DNA of 64,000 nt from Acetobacteraceae bacterium (GTDB lineage: Bacteria > Pseudomonadota > Alphaproteobacteria > Zavarziniales > Zavarziniaceae): NCBI GenBank assembly GCA_947379865.1, contig CANCOY010000003.1, positions 1 to 64,000 of the forward strand. The letters are read 5' to 3'. The notes under the pieces are model-generated. The model had not been told where the DNA came from and did not search any database. It was given only the letters and a program-made list of their open reading frames with translations. Position 1 is the first letter of the stretch; each line of letters begins with the position of its first letter. Shown here in pieces: positions 1 to 6,854 of this stretch. A program made the position numbers and the translations under genes.

Positions 1-166
1 CATGCACTACCTCCTCCTTCCCCTTGCCAATTGGCTCCTCGGTGCCTTTGGCCGGCCCCCGGTGGCAGTCGCGTTCGACATGCAGACCTTGCCTACCGTG
101 CTCGGTGGAATGCTGGGTCTGGGTGCCCTCAGGACGGTTGAAAAGGTCCAAAAGGTAACGCGATAA
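1..166 (+). CDS. Phage 3TM-type holin, C-terminal fragment
   Basis: The reading frame is open from base 2 to a TAA at 164-166 and must begin before the window. The 54 visible residues contain a hydrophobic stretch (residues 3-16), a Pro-rich turn (GRPPVAVAFD), a second hydrophobic segment with GGMLGLGALRT, and a basic tail (VEKVQKVTR). This resembles the C-terminus of 3TM holins of prophages and gene-transfer agents, which often ends in G-x-L-G-x-LRT-x-EK. Holins permeabilise the inner membrane so that endolysin reaches the wall. Its place just left of a displaced tRNA half fits the lysis end of a prophage. The family call rests on a short fragment. Confidence 0.6.
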   Translation, partial: MHYLLLPLANWLLGAFGRPPVAVAFDMQTLPTVLGGMLGLGALRTVEKVQKVTR

Positions 167-409
167 GCTCTCCTGTTGGGTGTGCGACATACCGACGCGT
201 GGCGGAAATGATACGCAGTCTGAAGGTCAAATGGGCTGCTTTTGGGTTGGTGCCGGGCTTTGAGCCAGAGGCGTCCCAGGGCGGTGTCGGGTCGCCCAAA
301 ACCTGCAATTGGTCGTTAGACAAATAAAGTACAACCTATTGGCGCCGGTTGCCGGTTAGACGGGTGTGAAACATGATAAGTCACTGATTACGACAAAGGC
401 AGTTTGATA

Positions 410-453
410 TCATAATCCGCGTGTCGGCGGTTCGAATCCGTCCTCCGCTACCA
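410..453 (+). other. attR-like 3' half of a tRNA with CAT anticodon (tRNA-Met or Ile2)
   Basis: From T410 the sequence reads as a tRNA 3' half: anticodon CAT at 411-413, 3' anticodon stem TCCGC at 416-420, five-base variable loop, T stem GGCGG (426-430), T loop TTCGAAT (431-437), T stem CCGTC (438-442), acceptor strand CTCCGCT (443-449), discriminator A450 and encoded CCA 451-453. The upstream bases cannot form the 5' half: no D arm, and the 5' anticodon strand does not pair. Identity to a tRNA begins in the anticodon loop, a common crossover point for tyrosine-integrase elements. It is most simply the host 3' half displaced by a prophage to its left. Confidence 0.82.
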
Positions 454-492
454 ATAAAATCAATACCTTAGCCGCTTAGATGCTGTATCGCA

Positions 493-522
493 CGCAGGGT
501 TAGACACCTGCGTTAGACAAAT
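493..522 (+). terminator. Possible terminator hairpin downstream of the tRNA fragment
   Basis: CGCAGG (493-498) and CCTGCG (507-512) form a 6-bp stem around an 8-base loop, followed by TTAGACAAATCTTTT. It may be the original terminator of the tRNA gene. The loop contains one GTTAGAC copy, so a protein site is the alternative. The stem is short and the T-run is displaced. Confidence 0.35.
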
Positions 523-569
523 CTTTTCGCACTTCGTTCTTTTCCGCTGCTTCAAGCCGCGTTGCGGGC

Positions 570-1160
570 CTAGGCCCCGGCGCCCAATTCGTCGGTTCTG
601 ATGATCCGGCCCAGCCGTGTCTCGGCGGCATCCTCGCAAAGATCAAAAGAGACATCCCCCAGAATACGGTTTCCTGTCTTTCTGAAGCAGATCGTCCAAT
701 GGTGCCTGGGGGCCGGCTCGTTACCATGGTTAAGGTGTCGCTTGCTCGTGCCCATCATCAGGGCGATCTCGCCAAGCTGGATCGAGGTATGCAACTGGGT
801 ATCCTCATAGATTACCCGTGTTTCGCCAACAAACCGGTCTGCAAACTGGTGCCCAATCAGGCGCGAAAAGCGGGGAAACATCCGGGCATAGCCCTGTGAG
901 GTCGCCAATAAACGCGCGCCATCAAAATCAAACAGCACATGCAGCGTTTCCTTGACGCCCACAAACAGCTCCTCAAGTGCCACGGCATTCTTGGTACCGG
1001 GATCAAGCAATGCCCGGATCCGCCCGGCCGCCTCGAGCGATGGCATATCGACGCCCGTCTCCCAGCGCGAGACCGCAGCCTGGGAGACGTTCAACCTGTC
1101 GGCCAGCCTCAGTTGTGAGACCCCGTTGGCAAGACGCCAAGCCTTCAAAGCTTCAATCAT
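570..1160 (-). CDS. XRE-family transcriptional regulator with C-terminal sensory-like domain
   Basis: This 196-residue protein opens with a Cro/CI helix-turn-helix at residues 5-55 (LRLADRLNVSQAAVSRWETG, with the usual Q-A-A-V-S-R-W-E recognition helix). The remaining 130 residues look like a PAS-type small-molecule domain found in alphaproteobacterial XRE regulators, but no ligand can be named. It probably binds the divergent region in front of its own start, where GGAATAATTCC lies at 1175-1185. It is transcribed away from the delta-60 gene. Its TAG stop lies inside the palindrome GGGCCTAGGCCC. Lying right of the tRNA fragment, it should be host rather than prophage. Confidence 0.8.
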   Translation of the reverse strand: MIEALKAWRLANGVSQLRLADRLNVSQAAVSRWETGVDMPSLEAAGRIRALLDPGTKNAVALEELFVGVKETLHVLFDFDGARLLATSQGYARMFPRFSRLIGHQFADRFVGETRVIYEDTQLHTSIQLGEIALMMGTSKRHLNHGNEPAPRHHWTICFRKTGNRILGDVSFDLCEDAAETRLGRIIRTDELGAGA

Positions 1161-1290
1161 GGTCAGTGCCCTGAGGAATAATTCCGTATGCTGATATTTC
1201 TAGTTCCGTCGTCTGCCGTCGATTATGTAGGAGTTAGACTTGTACGGACAAGTCGGAAATTCACAGGTCACCCAGGCGAGGAGAGCATCA
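1161..1290. promoter_or_regulatory. Divergent promoter region between the XRE regulator and the delta-60 gene
   Basis: The 130-bp gap holds GGAATAATTCC at 1175-1185 (5-bp arms, one-base centre), 15 bp upstream of the regulator start, and CTTGT-ACGG-ACAAG at 1239-1252. A GTTAGAC heptamer runs into the second palindrome. Either could be an XRE operator. The delta-60 start is set by the purine-rich GAGGAGAG at 1278-1285. Confidence 0.45.
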
Positions 1291-2751
1291 ATGTTATCGA
1301 CCATTAGTGCAGGCGCCCGCGTTGCAATCTACCGGTGTGCGATAGGCCTCGTTTTCTCCGCGATCCTGTCGCCCGGGCTCCCGGCGCTGGCGGGCGGCAA
1401 GCCGGGAGCCGGCACGCTCGATGCGACCTTTGGCGCCGGTCTTGATGATGGCACGCCCGCTGGTATCGTCAGCACGTCACTTGGCGCCGGAGACGATGTT
1501 GCCAATGGCATTGCCACCACCCCCGATGGCAAGATTGTCGTTGCCGGAAACCGTCACAATGGCAAGAGCAATGACATTGTGATCCTGCGTTATAACCCCG
1601 ATGGCAGCCTCGACAAAGGCTTTGGCAAGGCGGATGACGGCACGCCCGATGGCGTGGTCAACATCTCTCTGGGTGATGGCAATGATTTCGGTACATCCGT
1701 TGCCGTGCAGCCTGATGGCAAGATTGTTGTCGGTGGCTATCACGAGGAAGGTGCGAGCACCAACATCGTGGCGCTTCGCGTCAATACGGATGGCACTTTG
1801 GACAAGACCTTCGGCACCGCCAATGACGGGACGCCCGATGGCATGGTCAACATCTCGCTGGGTGATGGCAATGACATCTGCCACAGCATTGCGCTGGGCT
1901 CAGGCGGCAAGATCGTTCTGGCCGGTGACACAGTAGCAACCGACGGCAGCACCAATATCTTTGTAGCGCGCCTGAACGCTGACGGTTCTCCGGATACGTC
2001 CTTTGGCAAGGATGGTACGGATGGGACGCCGGACGGGTTCGTCTCGGTCTCGCTGGGTGCAGGAAATGACCGCGCCAATGATCTGGCCATTGCAGCTGAC
2101 GGCAAGATCATCGTCGCCGGAACCCATGGCAAGGAAGGCGATTCCAATATCGTCGCGCTGCGCCTTAACGCTGACGGTACCCTTGATCAGGGTTTCGGCA
2201 CGGCGGATGACGGCACACCAAACGGCGTCGTCAGCCTGTCGCTCGGCGATGGCAGCGACATTGCCCGTGGTGTCTCGGTGGAGAACAACGGCAAGATCGT
2301 GGTGGCAGGCGATTCCAAGTCGGCTGACGGCAGCACCAACATCATCCTTGCCCGCTTCAAGGCTGATGGCTCTCTTGATGCGGAGTTTGGCACGGCGGAT
2401 GACGGCACGCCCAATGGCGTTACCTCAACCTCGCTCGGCAAGGGCAATGACTATGCAACCGATGTGGTCACCGAAAAGGATGGTGATATCGTTGTCGCCG
2501 GCTATCATGAAGACGGCGCAAGCACCAATATTGCCGTGCTGCGCTTCAAGGCAGATGGTGGCCTGGACAAGGATTTTGCAACCTCGGACGATGGCACGCC
2601 GGATGGCATCGCCAACATCTCGCTGGGTGATGGCAATGACATGGCCACGGGCGTGGCAATGCAGGGTAACAAGTTGATTCTCGTCGGCGGCAACACGGTG
2701 ACCAAGGATGGCAGCAAGAACATTGCTGTCCTGCGTCTTACAGCACACTGA
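1291..2751 (+). CDS. Secreted delta-60 repeat protein, probable seven-bladed beta-propeller
   Basis: The ATG at 1291 follows GAGGAGAG with good spacing and begins a clear signal peptide (hydrophobic core AIGLVFSAILS, cleavage likely after ALA near residue 34). An upstream in-frame TTG at 1240 is less likely. The mature part is seven units of about 63 residues with the pattern FG-x-DDGTPxG-x-SLGxGND ... DGKIVVAG ... TNIxxxRxxxDGSLD. This is the delta-60 repeat (TIGR02608-like), a propeller-blade motif of exported bacterial proteins. Asp, Gly and Asn abundance suggests calcium-binding loops. There is no catalytic signature. The role may be surface binding or scaffolding, which is inference. Confidence 0.85.
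   Translation: MLSTISAGARVAIYRCAIGLVFSAILSPGLPALAGGKPGAGTLDATFGAGLDDGTPAGIVSTSLGAGDDVANGIATTPDGKIVVAGNRHNGKSNDIVILRYNPDGSLDKGFGKADDGTPDGVVNISLGDGNDFGTSVAVQPDGKIVVGGYHEEGASTNIVALRVNTDGTLDKTFGTANDGTPDGMVNISLGDGNDICHSIALGSGGKIVLAGDTVATDGSTNIFVARLNADGSPDTSFGKDGTDGTPDGFVSVSLGAGNDRANDLAIAADGKIIVAGTHGKEGDSNIVALRLNADGTLDQGFGTADDGTPNGVVSLSLGDGSDIARGVSVENNGKIVVAGDSKSADGSTNIILARFKADGSLDAEFGTADDGTPNGVTSTSLGKGNDYATDVVTEKDGDIVVAGYHEDGASTNIAVLRFKADGGLDKDFATSDDGTPDGIANISLGDGNDMATGVAMQGNKLILVGGNTVTKDGSKNIAVLRLTAH
1426..2748 (+). repeat. Seven tandem coding repeats of about 190 bp
   Basis: The repeats encode the seven propeller blades. The most conserved DNA is around the GATGACGGCACGCCC and CTCGGTGATGGCAATGAC segments. 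Units 2, 3 and 7 share NISLGDGND, and units 2 and 6 share the EGASTN or DGASTN loop. Seven units match the commonest propeller size. Confidence 0.85.
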
Positions 2752-2773
2752 TTGATCGTCAGGCAGACTTGTG

Positions 2774-2800
2774 ACCGCCGGGCAAGCAACCCGGCGGTTT
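2774..2800 (+). terminator. Rho-independent-like terminator after the delta-60 gene
   Basis: ACCGCCGGG (2774-2782) and CCCGGCGGT (2790-2798) form a perfect 9-bp stem with a 7-base loop and end in TTT. It starts 22 bp after the stop codon. The T-run is short but the stem is strong. Confidence 0.7.
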
Positions 2801-3007
2801 CATGCCTCTGGACGCGCCTGTGCCGACAAACGGCAGATCGGGCCTCGTCGTGTAAGGCAGCCAATACTTGAAGCCTGATTGGCTGAATGAAAGGATGTGG
2901 CGGTATGAGGGCGCCCTGGTGCCGTTGATCACAACGATGCGCGTGCATTGGTCCGTGGCAATGCCAGCGTGTCGCCCGGCCAGTCAGACACATGGGAGCT
3001 TAAGCGC

Positions 3008-3412
3008 ATGAAGCATTCAGGACCCATTCAGGCCGCCCTGCTGAGTTTTTTGGTCATTCTGTGGCCCTGCCACTCTTTTGCTTATGATTCAAAACAACTC
3101 TCGGATACCTATCAGGCATGCATGGAAAAGGCGGATGGCGTCACCATGTCCATGCACGCATGCATGGACGCTGAAATCATTGTTCAAGATAAAAGGCTGA
3201 ATGAAAATTACCGCGATTATATAAAAGACCTGACGCCTGAAAGAAAAAAGAAACTGGTTGAGGTGCAGAGATTGTGGATCAAGTACAGAGATCTGAAATG
3301 TGGATTTCTCTATGATCCTGATGGCGGCACATTTGCTGGAATTTTAGGCCACTCATGCCAGCTGGACATGACGGCTGAGCGGGCTGACGAGCTGAAGCGG
3401 GAAACCTATTGA
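3008..3412 (+). CDS. LprI/DUF1311-like small secreted protein
   Basis: The product has 134 residues from the ATG at 3008, with a signal peptide (LLSFLVILWPCHSFA) and cleavage before YDS. The mature region has the LprI-type layout: paired early cysteines (QACMEKADG, HACMDAEI), a helix VQDKRLNENYRDYIKDLTPERKKKLVEVQRLWIKYRD, then two further Cys (KCGF and HSCQ). Some LprI proteins inhibit lysozyme, but most DUF1311 proteins are uncharacterised. Base composition is visibly AT-richer than the flanks (AAAACAACT, GAAAGAAAAAAGAAA), suggesting transfer. A second family member lies at 8075-8473. Confidence 0.7.
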   Translation: MKHSGPIQAALLSFLVILWPCHSFAYDSKQLSDTYQACMEKADGVTMSMHACMDAEIIVQDKRLNENYRDYIKDLTPERKKKLVEVQRLWIKYRDLKCGFLYDPDGGTFAGILGHSCQLDMTAERADELKRETY

Positions 3413-3857
3413 GTTGCGGGCGGGGCGGGGCCACCCCTCCCGCCTGCCTCTGGTATTTGAACCTTCTGGCCTTCAGGCACTGTCGGAACGACGGGCCGTC
3501 GCTGGGGGCGGGGCCAGCGCTTAGCAGCAGGGTATAACCTTCTGCTTTCCGGAAAATTCTGCAACAGCACGGTTGCGGTGCCCGCCGAGGCCGCCGCGTG
3601 CCCGTCCTTGGGCACCAGCAGGGCCAGACCCTGGATCGCTGTGACCATTGCCCGCTCCCGCAGGAGCGGGGGGCCGACCTGGGCCAAGCTTGCAGGGTCA
3701 GCCGATTTGGGCGGAACGCCCGGGCGTTCTGGTCGGTGATTAGCTGATCGCGCCCTGAGAGCGTGTAAAACAGGTAAAGTATTTTCCTCCTCAGGAAAAT
3801 TCTCGTCGCCGTATTCATTTCTATGAAAGGCGACGGTTGATCACGGGAGTTCACCGC
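3413..3857. other. Gene-free stretch with inverted repeats
   Basis: This 445-bp gap has no convincing gene on either strand. Minus-strand open frames at 3279-3854 and 3406-3687 are low-complexity Pro/Arg translations with no family resemblance. It holds a hairpin CCCGCTCC-CGCA-GGAGCGGG at 3651-3670, the perfect 16-bp palindrome GAACGCCCGGGCGTTC at 3714-3729, and two inverted repeats just before the PRC-barrel gene, listed separately. Confidence 0.6.
3781..3857 (+). promoter_or_regulatory. Leader with two hairpins before the first PRC-barrel gene
   Basis: ATTTTCCT (3781-3788) pairs with AGGAAAAT (3793-3800) around CCTC. CGTCGCC (3804-3810) pairs with GGCGACG (3829-3835) around an 18-base AU-rich loop. 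A GGGAG ribosome-binding site follows at 3845. The tandem hairpins could form a structured 5' leader or protein sites. Confidence 0.4.
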
Positions 3858-4250
3858 ATGGAAGCGAACACCAATCCAAAAGCCGCTCAGGCTGTCTCCA
3901 TTACAACTGGTAATCTCATTGCCGCGGAAAAGGTCAATGGAACAAACGTCTATGACATGGCCGGTGAGAAGCTTGGTAGTGTTGATGACATCATGATCGA
4001 CAAGATCAGCGGCCGCGCCATATATGCAGTCCTATCATTTGGCGGTTTTCTTGGGATGGGCGAGAAACATCATCCGCTTCCGTGGGCAGCGTTGAATTAT
4101 GACGAACGCAAGGGCGGCTATGTCGTGAACCTCGACAAGAAGCAGCTGGAAGGCGCGCCGAGCTTTGATCGTTCGTCGGAGTTCAAATGGACGCCTGACT
4201 ACGGCCGCAAGGTCGACAGCTTTTACAAGGCCCCAAGCTACTGGAACTGA
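3858..4250 (+). CDS. PRC-barrel domain protein, cytoplasmic
   Basis: The ATG at 3858 follows GGGAG and gives 130 residues. An upstream in-frame ATG at 3837 is poorer. There is no signal peptide. The PRC-barrel fold spans about residues 15-95 (NVYDMAGEKLGSVDDIMIDKISGRAIYAVLSFGGFLGMGEKHHPLPW). This small beta-barrel, known from photosynthetic reaction centre subunit H and RimM, usually mediates protein contacts. Stand-alone copies are common in alphaproteobacteria, often stress-linked, without an assigned reaction. The C-terminus is rich in Tyr, Phe and Trp. The next gene is an exported paralogue sharing YAVLS-x-GGFLGMG. Confidence 0.85.
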   Translation: MEANTNPKAAQAVSITTGNLIAAEKVNGTNVYDMAGEKLGSVDDIMIDKISGRAIYAVLSFGGFLGMGEKHHPLPWAALNYDERKGGYVVNLDKKQLEGAPSFDRSSEFKWTPDYGRKVDSFYKAPSYWN

Positions 4251-4398
4251 CATCTGCCGGCCATGGCCGCTTCGTAATGCTATAGGTGGCATGGCGAAGT
4301 TGTCAGGCAAGCAGTGTCTGGCGGAAAAGTGCTGGCGGCATTGGCGATGCCTCGGCGCGCTTCCGTTACATGTGATCAGTCCACTGAAAGGAAATACC

Positions 4399-4788
4399 AT
4401 GAAGCGTTCGATTACATTGCTGTTGGGTACTGCCGTTCTCGCGATGGTACTGGGTGGCCCGGCGTTTTCGCAGGGGGCGCCCCAGACCCTGGCCCTCACC
4501 AAGGTTGATATGAAGACGGTGGCCAGCGGCTATCGCACCTCCAAGGTGGTGGGCAGCGACGTTGTGAATGAGGCCAAGGAGACGGTCGGCACCATCGACG
4601 ATCTGATTGTCACGCCGAACGAAAAGGTCCCCTATGCCGTGCTGTCGGTTGGCGGGTTCCTGGGCATGGGCACCAAATATGTGGTGGTCCCCTATAGCGA
4701 GCTGGAAATTCGCAACAAGCAGATGGTGCTGCCTGGCGCCACCAAGGAGTCCCTGAAGGCGCTGCCGGAATTCAAATACGCCGACTGA
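4399..4788 (+). CDS. PRC-barrel domain protein, periplasmic
   Basis: The start ATG at 4399 is preceded by AAAGGAAA. The 129-residue product has a signal peptide (MKRSITLLLGTAVLAMVLGGPAFSQG, cleavage after AFS). A single PRC-barrel follows (GSDVVNEAKETVGTIDDLIV, then VPYAVLSVGGFLGMGTKYVVVPYSEL). It keeps YAVLSxGGFLGMGxK in common with the upstream gene, so the pair probably arose by duplication, with one copy gaining export. A 148-bp gap separates them, so they may or may not be cotranscribed. No enzymatic residues are apparent. Confidence 0.85.
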   Translation: MKRSITLLLGTAVLAMVLGGPAFSQGAPQTLALTKVDMKTVASGYRTSKVVGSDVVNEAKETVGTIDDLIVTPNEKVPYAVLSVGGFLGMGTKYVVVPYSELEIRNKQMVLPGATKESLKALPEFKYAD

Positions 4789-4836
4789 ACGCACGCTGCT
4801 GTTAATCGCGGCAGGTCCGGCCCGGCCGGCGGTGCT

Positions 4837-5343
4837 TTATACGAATTGCGCCCCTTCGTGTTGCAGCAGCCATTGCTTGCGGGGCAGGCCGCCGCCAAAT
4901 CCCGTCAATGTGCCATTGGCGCCAATCACCCGGTGACAGGGCACGACGATGGCAACAGGGTTGGCACCATTGGCCCGTCCAACCGCCCGCATGGCGCCGG
5001 CTGAGCCGATCTGGGCCGCCAACCCGCCATAGGTGAAGGTCTGGCCCACCGGAATCGTCCGCAGCCCCGCCCACACCTTTCGCTGGAAGACGGTGCCCCC
5101 TGTTATCACAGGGATGACGCCAAGAGCCTCGTAATCGCCGCCGAAATACCGCGCGAGCGCTTCGGTTGTGCGGCCCGGCGCAGGGGCGGCCGAGAGACTG
5201 ATTTCGCCATAGTGCAGGCGCAGCAGGCGCTGCATCCGGTCCTCATAATCGGCAAAGTCGAGGGCGCGCAGATGCCCGTCGCCGTCGTGCACCAACAGGA
5301 TCGTACCCAGTGGGGAGGGGAGGGTATCAAGCTGCAGTTTCAT
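4837..5343 (-). CDS. ogt: Methylated-DNA--[protein]-cysteine S-methyltransferase
   Basis: This 168-residue suicide enzyme transfers the alkyl group from O6-methylguanine (or O4-methylthymine) to its own cysteine. The active-site motif IVVPCHRVIG is present near residue 138, with the winged helix QRKVWAGLRTIPVGQTFTYGGLAAQIGSAGAMRAVGRANGANP before it and GGLPRKQWLLQHEG after it. Length and layout match Ogt/AGT. Its first 17 bases overlap the end of the upstream Ada/AlkA-type gene, so the two are translationally coupled. Ogt supplies the methyltransferase activity that the fusion protein lacks. Confidence 0.95.
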   Translation of the reverse strand: MKLQLDTLPSPLGTILLVHDGDGHLRALDFADYEDRMQRLLRLHYGEISLSAAPAPGRTTEALARYFGGDYEALGVIPVITGGTVFQRKVWAGLRTIPVGQTFTYGGLAAQIGSAGAMRAVGRANGANPVAIVVPCHRVIGANGTLTGFGGGLPRKQWLLQHEGAQFV

Positions 5344-6775
5344 GCTGTGGCGCCTCCTTCAGGTGCGCATCGGGCCATGCCTGCGGTATCTCCCCGCCGG
5401 GTGAGAGATGAAGGGCGGCATAGGCCCGCCAGGGCCGCCAGAGGTCTTGATGGCCACGCCCACGGCCAGCAGGTTCCGGAAACGCATCAGGCTCCCGCAG
5501 GGCACGCATGGCGATGTGGTGTGCCGCCAACAGATCAATTCCCGGAATGCTGCAAAGCCGGGCAAGGGATGCCTCCAGATCTGCGCCACGTTCGAACAAG
5601 CCCTCGTCTGCAGCACAGGCCGTGGCAAAGGTCTTGATGGCCTCGACACAGGTTGCGGGCAGCCCTGCCAGGCTCGCTTTGGCCAGTGCCGCCGGGCTTG
5701 GGAAAATGTGCTCCAGACCGGCGGGGCCATTGCTGAAGCTGCTTGCGTACCCGTGCGCCAGTTGGCCCATGATGGCCCTTGCGGCATCGGGCCTGAGGTG
5801 GCGCGCCAGGATCGTCTGCAGGCCAACCTCAAAGCCGTCCCATGCGCCTGGCACGCGCAGGCCGGGGCGTGCGTTGACCAGAGGCTGGAGGCCGGGATCC
5901 CGGGCGAGCGCGGCATTGATGACCTGGGGGTCGGCCGCAAGGTCAAAAATCCGGCGCAGCCGCGCAATGATCGTGGGCAGAGCATCAATGCGGGGAAAAT
6001 TGATGGTGGCCCTGAGGCGCACCCGCGCCGGCTCGTGCGCCACCGCGATGTCGCCGGCCGCATCCCGCAGGGCAATGGTGCGGCGATAGACGCCGTCCTC
6101 CACCCTCTCCACGCCGGGAATGGCGCGGTCGGCAAGAAACGCCAGCACCTGCCCCCAGTCATAGGGGGGCCTGTAGGAGAGGCTGAGCGTCAGCGCCGTG
6201 CGCTCGCCCCCGGCATCAGACGGCCGCCGCAGGCTTGTGGGCGGCCGGCCAAAAAGGGCCTGAAAGGTTTCATTGAAGCGACGGACCGAGCCAAAGCCGC
6301 TGGCAAAGGCGATTTCAACCATGCTGAGGCGGGTTTCGTGCAAAAGCTGCTTGGCCAGCAGGATGCGACGGGTCTGCGCCACAGCTACGGGGGAGGCCCC
6401 CAGATGGGTCGAGAACAGCCGCCGCAGCTGCCGCTCGCCAAGACCCAGCCGTGTGGCGAGTTGGTCTACCGTCGCCTCATCAAGGGCGCCTGCCTCGATC
6501 AGCGCCAGTGCCCGGGCAACCGAACTGGAGGTGCCGCGCCAGGCCCCAAGATCTGGCGCCGTCTCGGGCCGGCAGCGCAGGCAGGGGCGAAAGCCGGCCT
6601 CCTGGGCGGCAGCCGCCGACGGCAGGAAGACGCAGTTTTCTGGCTTGGGCGGTCTGGCCGGGCAGATCGGGCGGCAATAGATCCCGGTTGAGGTTACGCC
6701 CGTGAAGAAGCGTCCGTCGAAACGCGGATCTCTGGCAAGCATGGCCTGGCGGCAAAGGTCTGGGTCAAGGTCCAT
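5327..6775 (-). CDS. Ada N-terminal / AraC / AlkA-type fusion protein (adaptive alkylation response)
   Basis: The 482-residue product starts at the ATG at 6775 (DLDPDLCRQAMLARDPRFDGRFFTG). Residues 1-80 form the Ada zinc domain, with the four cysteines in YCRPICPA and PCLRCRPE; one accepts methyl from phosphotriesters and switches the protein to an activator. Residues 95-185 are an AraC-type HTH. Residues 200-480 resemble AlkA 3-methyladenine glycosylase, ending in WRPWRAYAALHL. The hairpin that is normally GIGPWTA reads GIDLLAA, and the segment after DAFPEPAG is about ten residues short where the catalytic Asp is expected. The glycosylase half may be inactive. It is coupled to ogt. Confidence 0.88.
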   Translation of the reverse strand: MDLDPDLCRQAMLARDPRFDGRFFTGVTSTGIYCRPICPARPPKPENCVFLPSAAAAQEAGFRPCLRCRPETAPDLGAWRGTSSSVARALALIEAGALDEATVDQLATRLGLGERQLRRLFSTHLGASPVAVAQTRRILLAKQLLHETRLSMVEIAFASGFGSVRRFNETFQALFGRPPTSLRRPSDAGGERTALTLSLSYRPPYDWGQVLAFLADRAIPGVERVEDGVYRRTIALRDAAGDIAVAHEPARVRLRATINFPRIDALPTIIARLRRIFDLAADPQVINAALARDPGLQPLVNARPGLRVPGAWDGFEVGLQTILARHLRPDAARAIMGQLAHGYASSFSNGPAGLEHIFPSPAALAKASLAGLPATCVEAIKTFATACAADEGLFERGADLEASLARLCSIPGIDLLAAHHIAMRALREPDAFPEPAGRGRGHQDLWRPWRAYAALHLSPGGEIPQAWPDAHLKEAPQHETAA

Positions 6776-6854
6776 GTGCCAGAGCCTAGCACGCGCACCG
6801 CCACCGTCTGGCGGTTTTCGGACGTCATGGACCAAGGTGGGCAGACAGCCCCTT

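Larger units (their letters stand above)
315..1239 (+). repeat. Five dispersed GTTAGAC heptamers
   Basis: GTTAGAC occurs at 315-321, 355-361, 499-505, 512-518 and 1233-1239, always on the + strand. The first two lie left of the tRNA fragment and the rest lie right of it. Copies three and four overlap a small hairpin. They could be binding sites for an integrase, an excisionase or the neighbouring XRE regulator. Function is inferred only from clustering. Confidence 0.4.

Noticed and set aside
129..323. Minus-strand 64-residue open frame overlapping the holin tail
   Set aside because: No family resemblance, Pro/Gly-rich translation and overlap with a better-supported frame on the other strand.
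208..327. 39-codon plus-strand frame between the holin and the tRNA fragment
   Set aside because: No clear ribosome-binding site or homology; could be a phage remnant but cannot be supported.
1240..1290. Upstream TTG start for the delta-60 protein
   Set aside because: It would put 17 residues before the signal peptide; the ATG at 1291 has a good ribosome-binding site.
3406..3687. 93-residue minus-strand open frame
   Set aside because: Considered as a gene remnant, but no recognisable domain and no promoter or ribosome-binding site.
3279..3854. 191-residue minus-strand open frame
   Set aside because: Arg/Pro-rich out-of-frame style translation that overlaps the LprI-like gene; typical of random long frames in GC-rich DNA.
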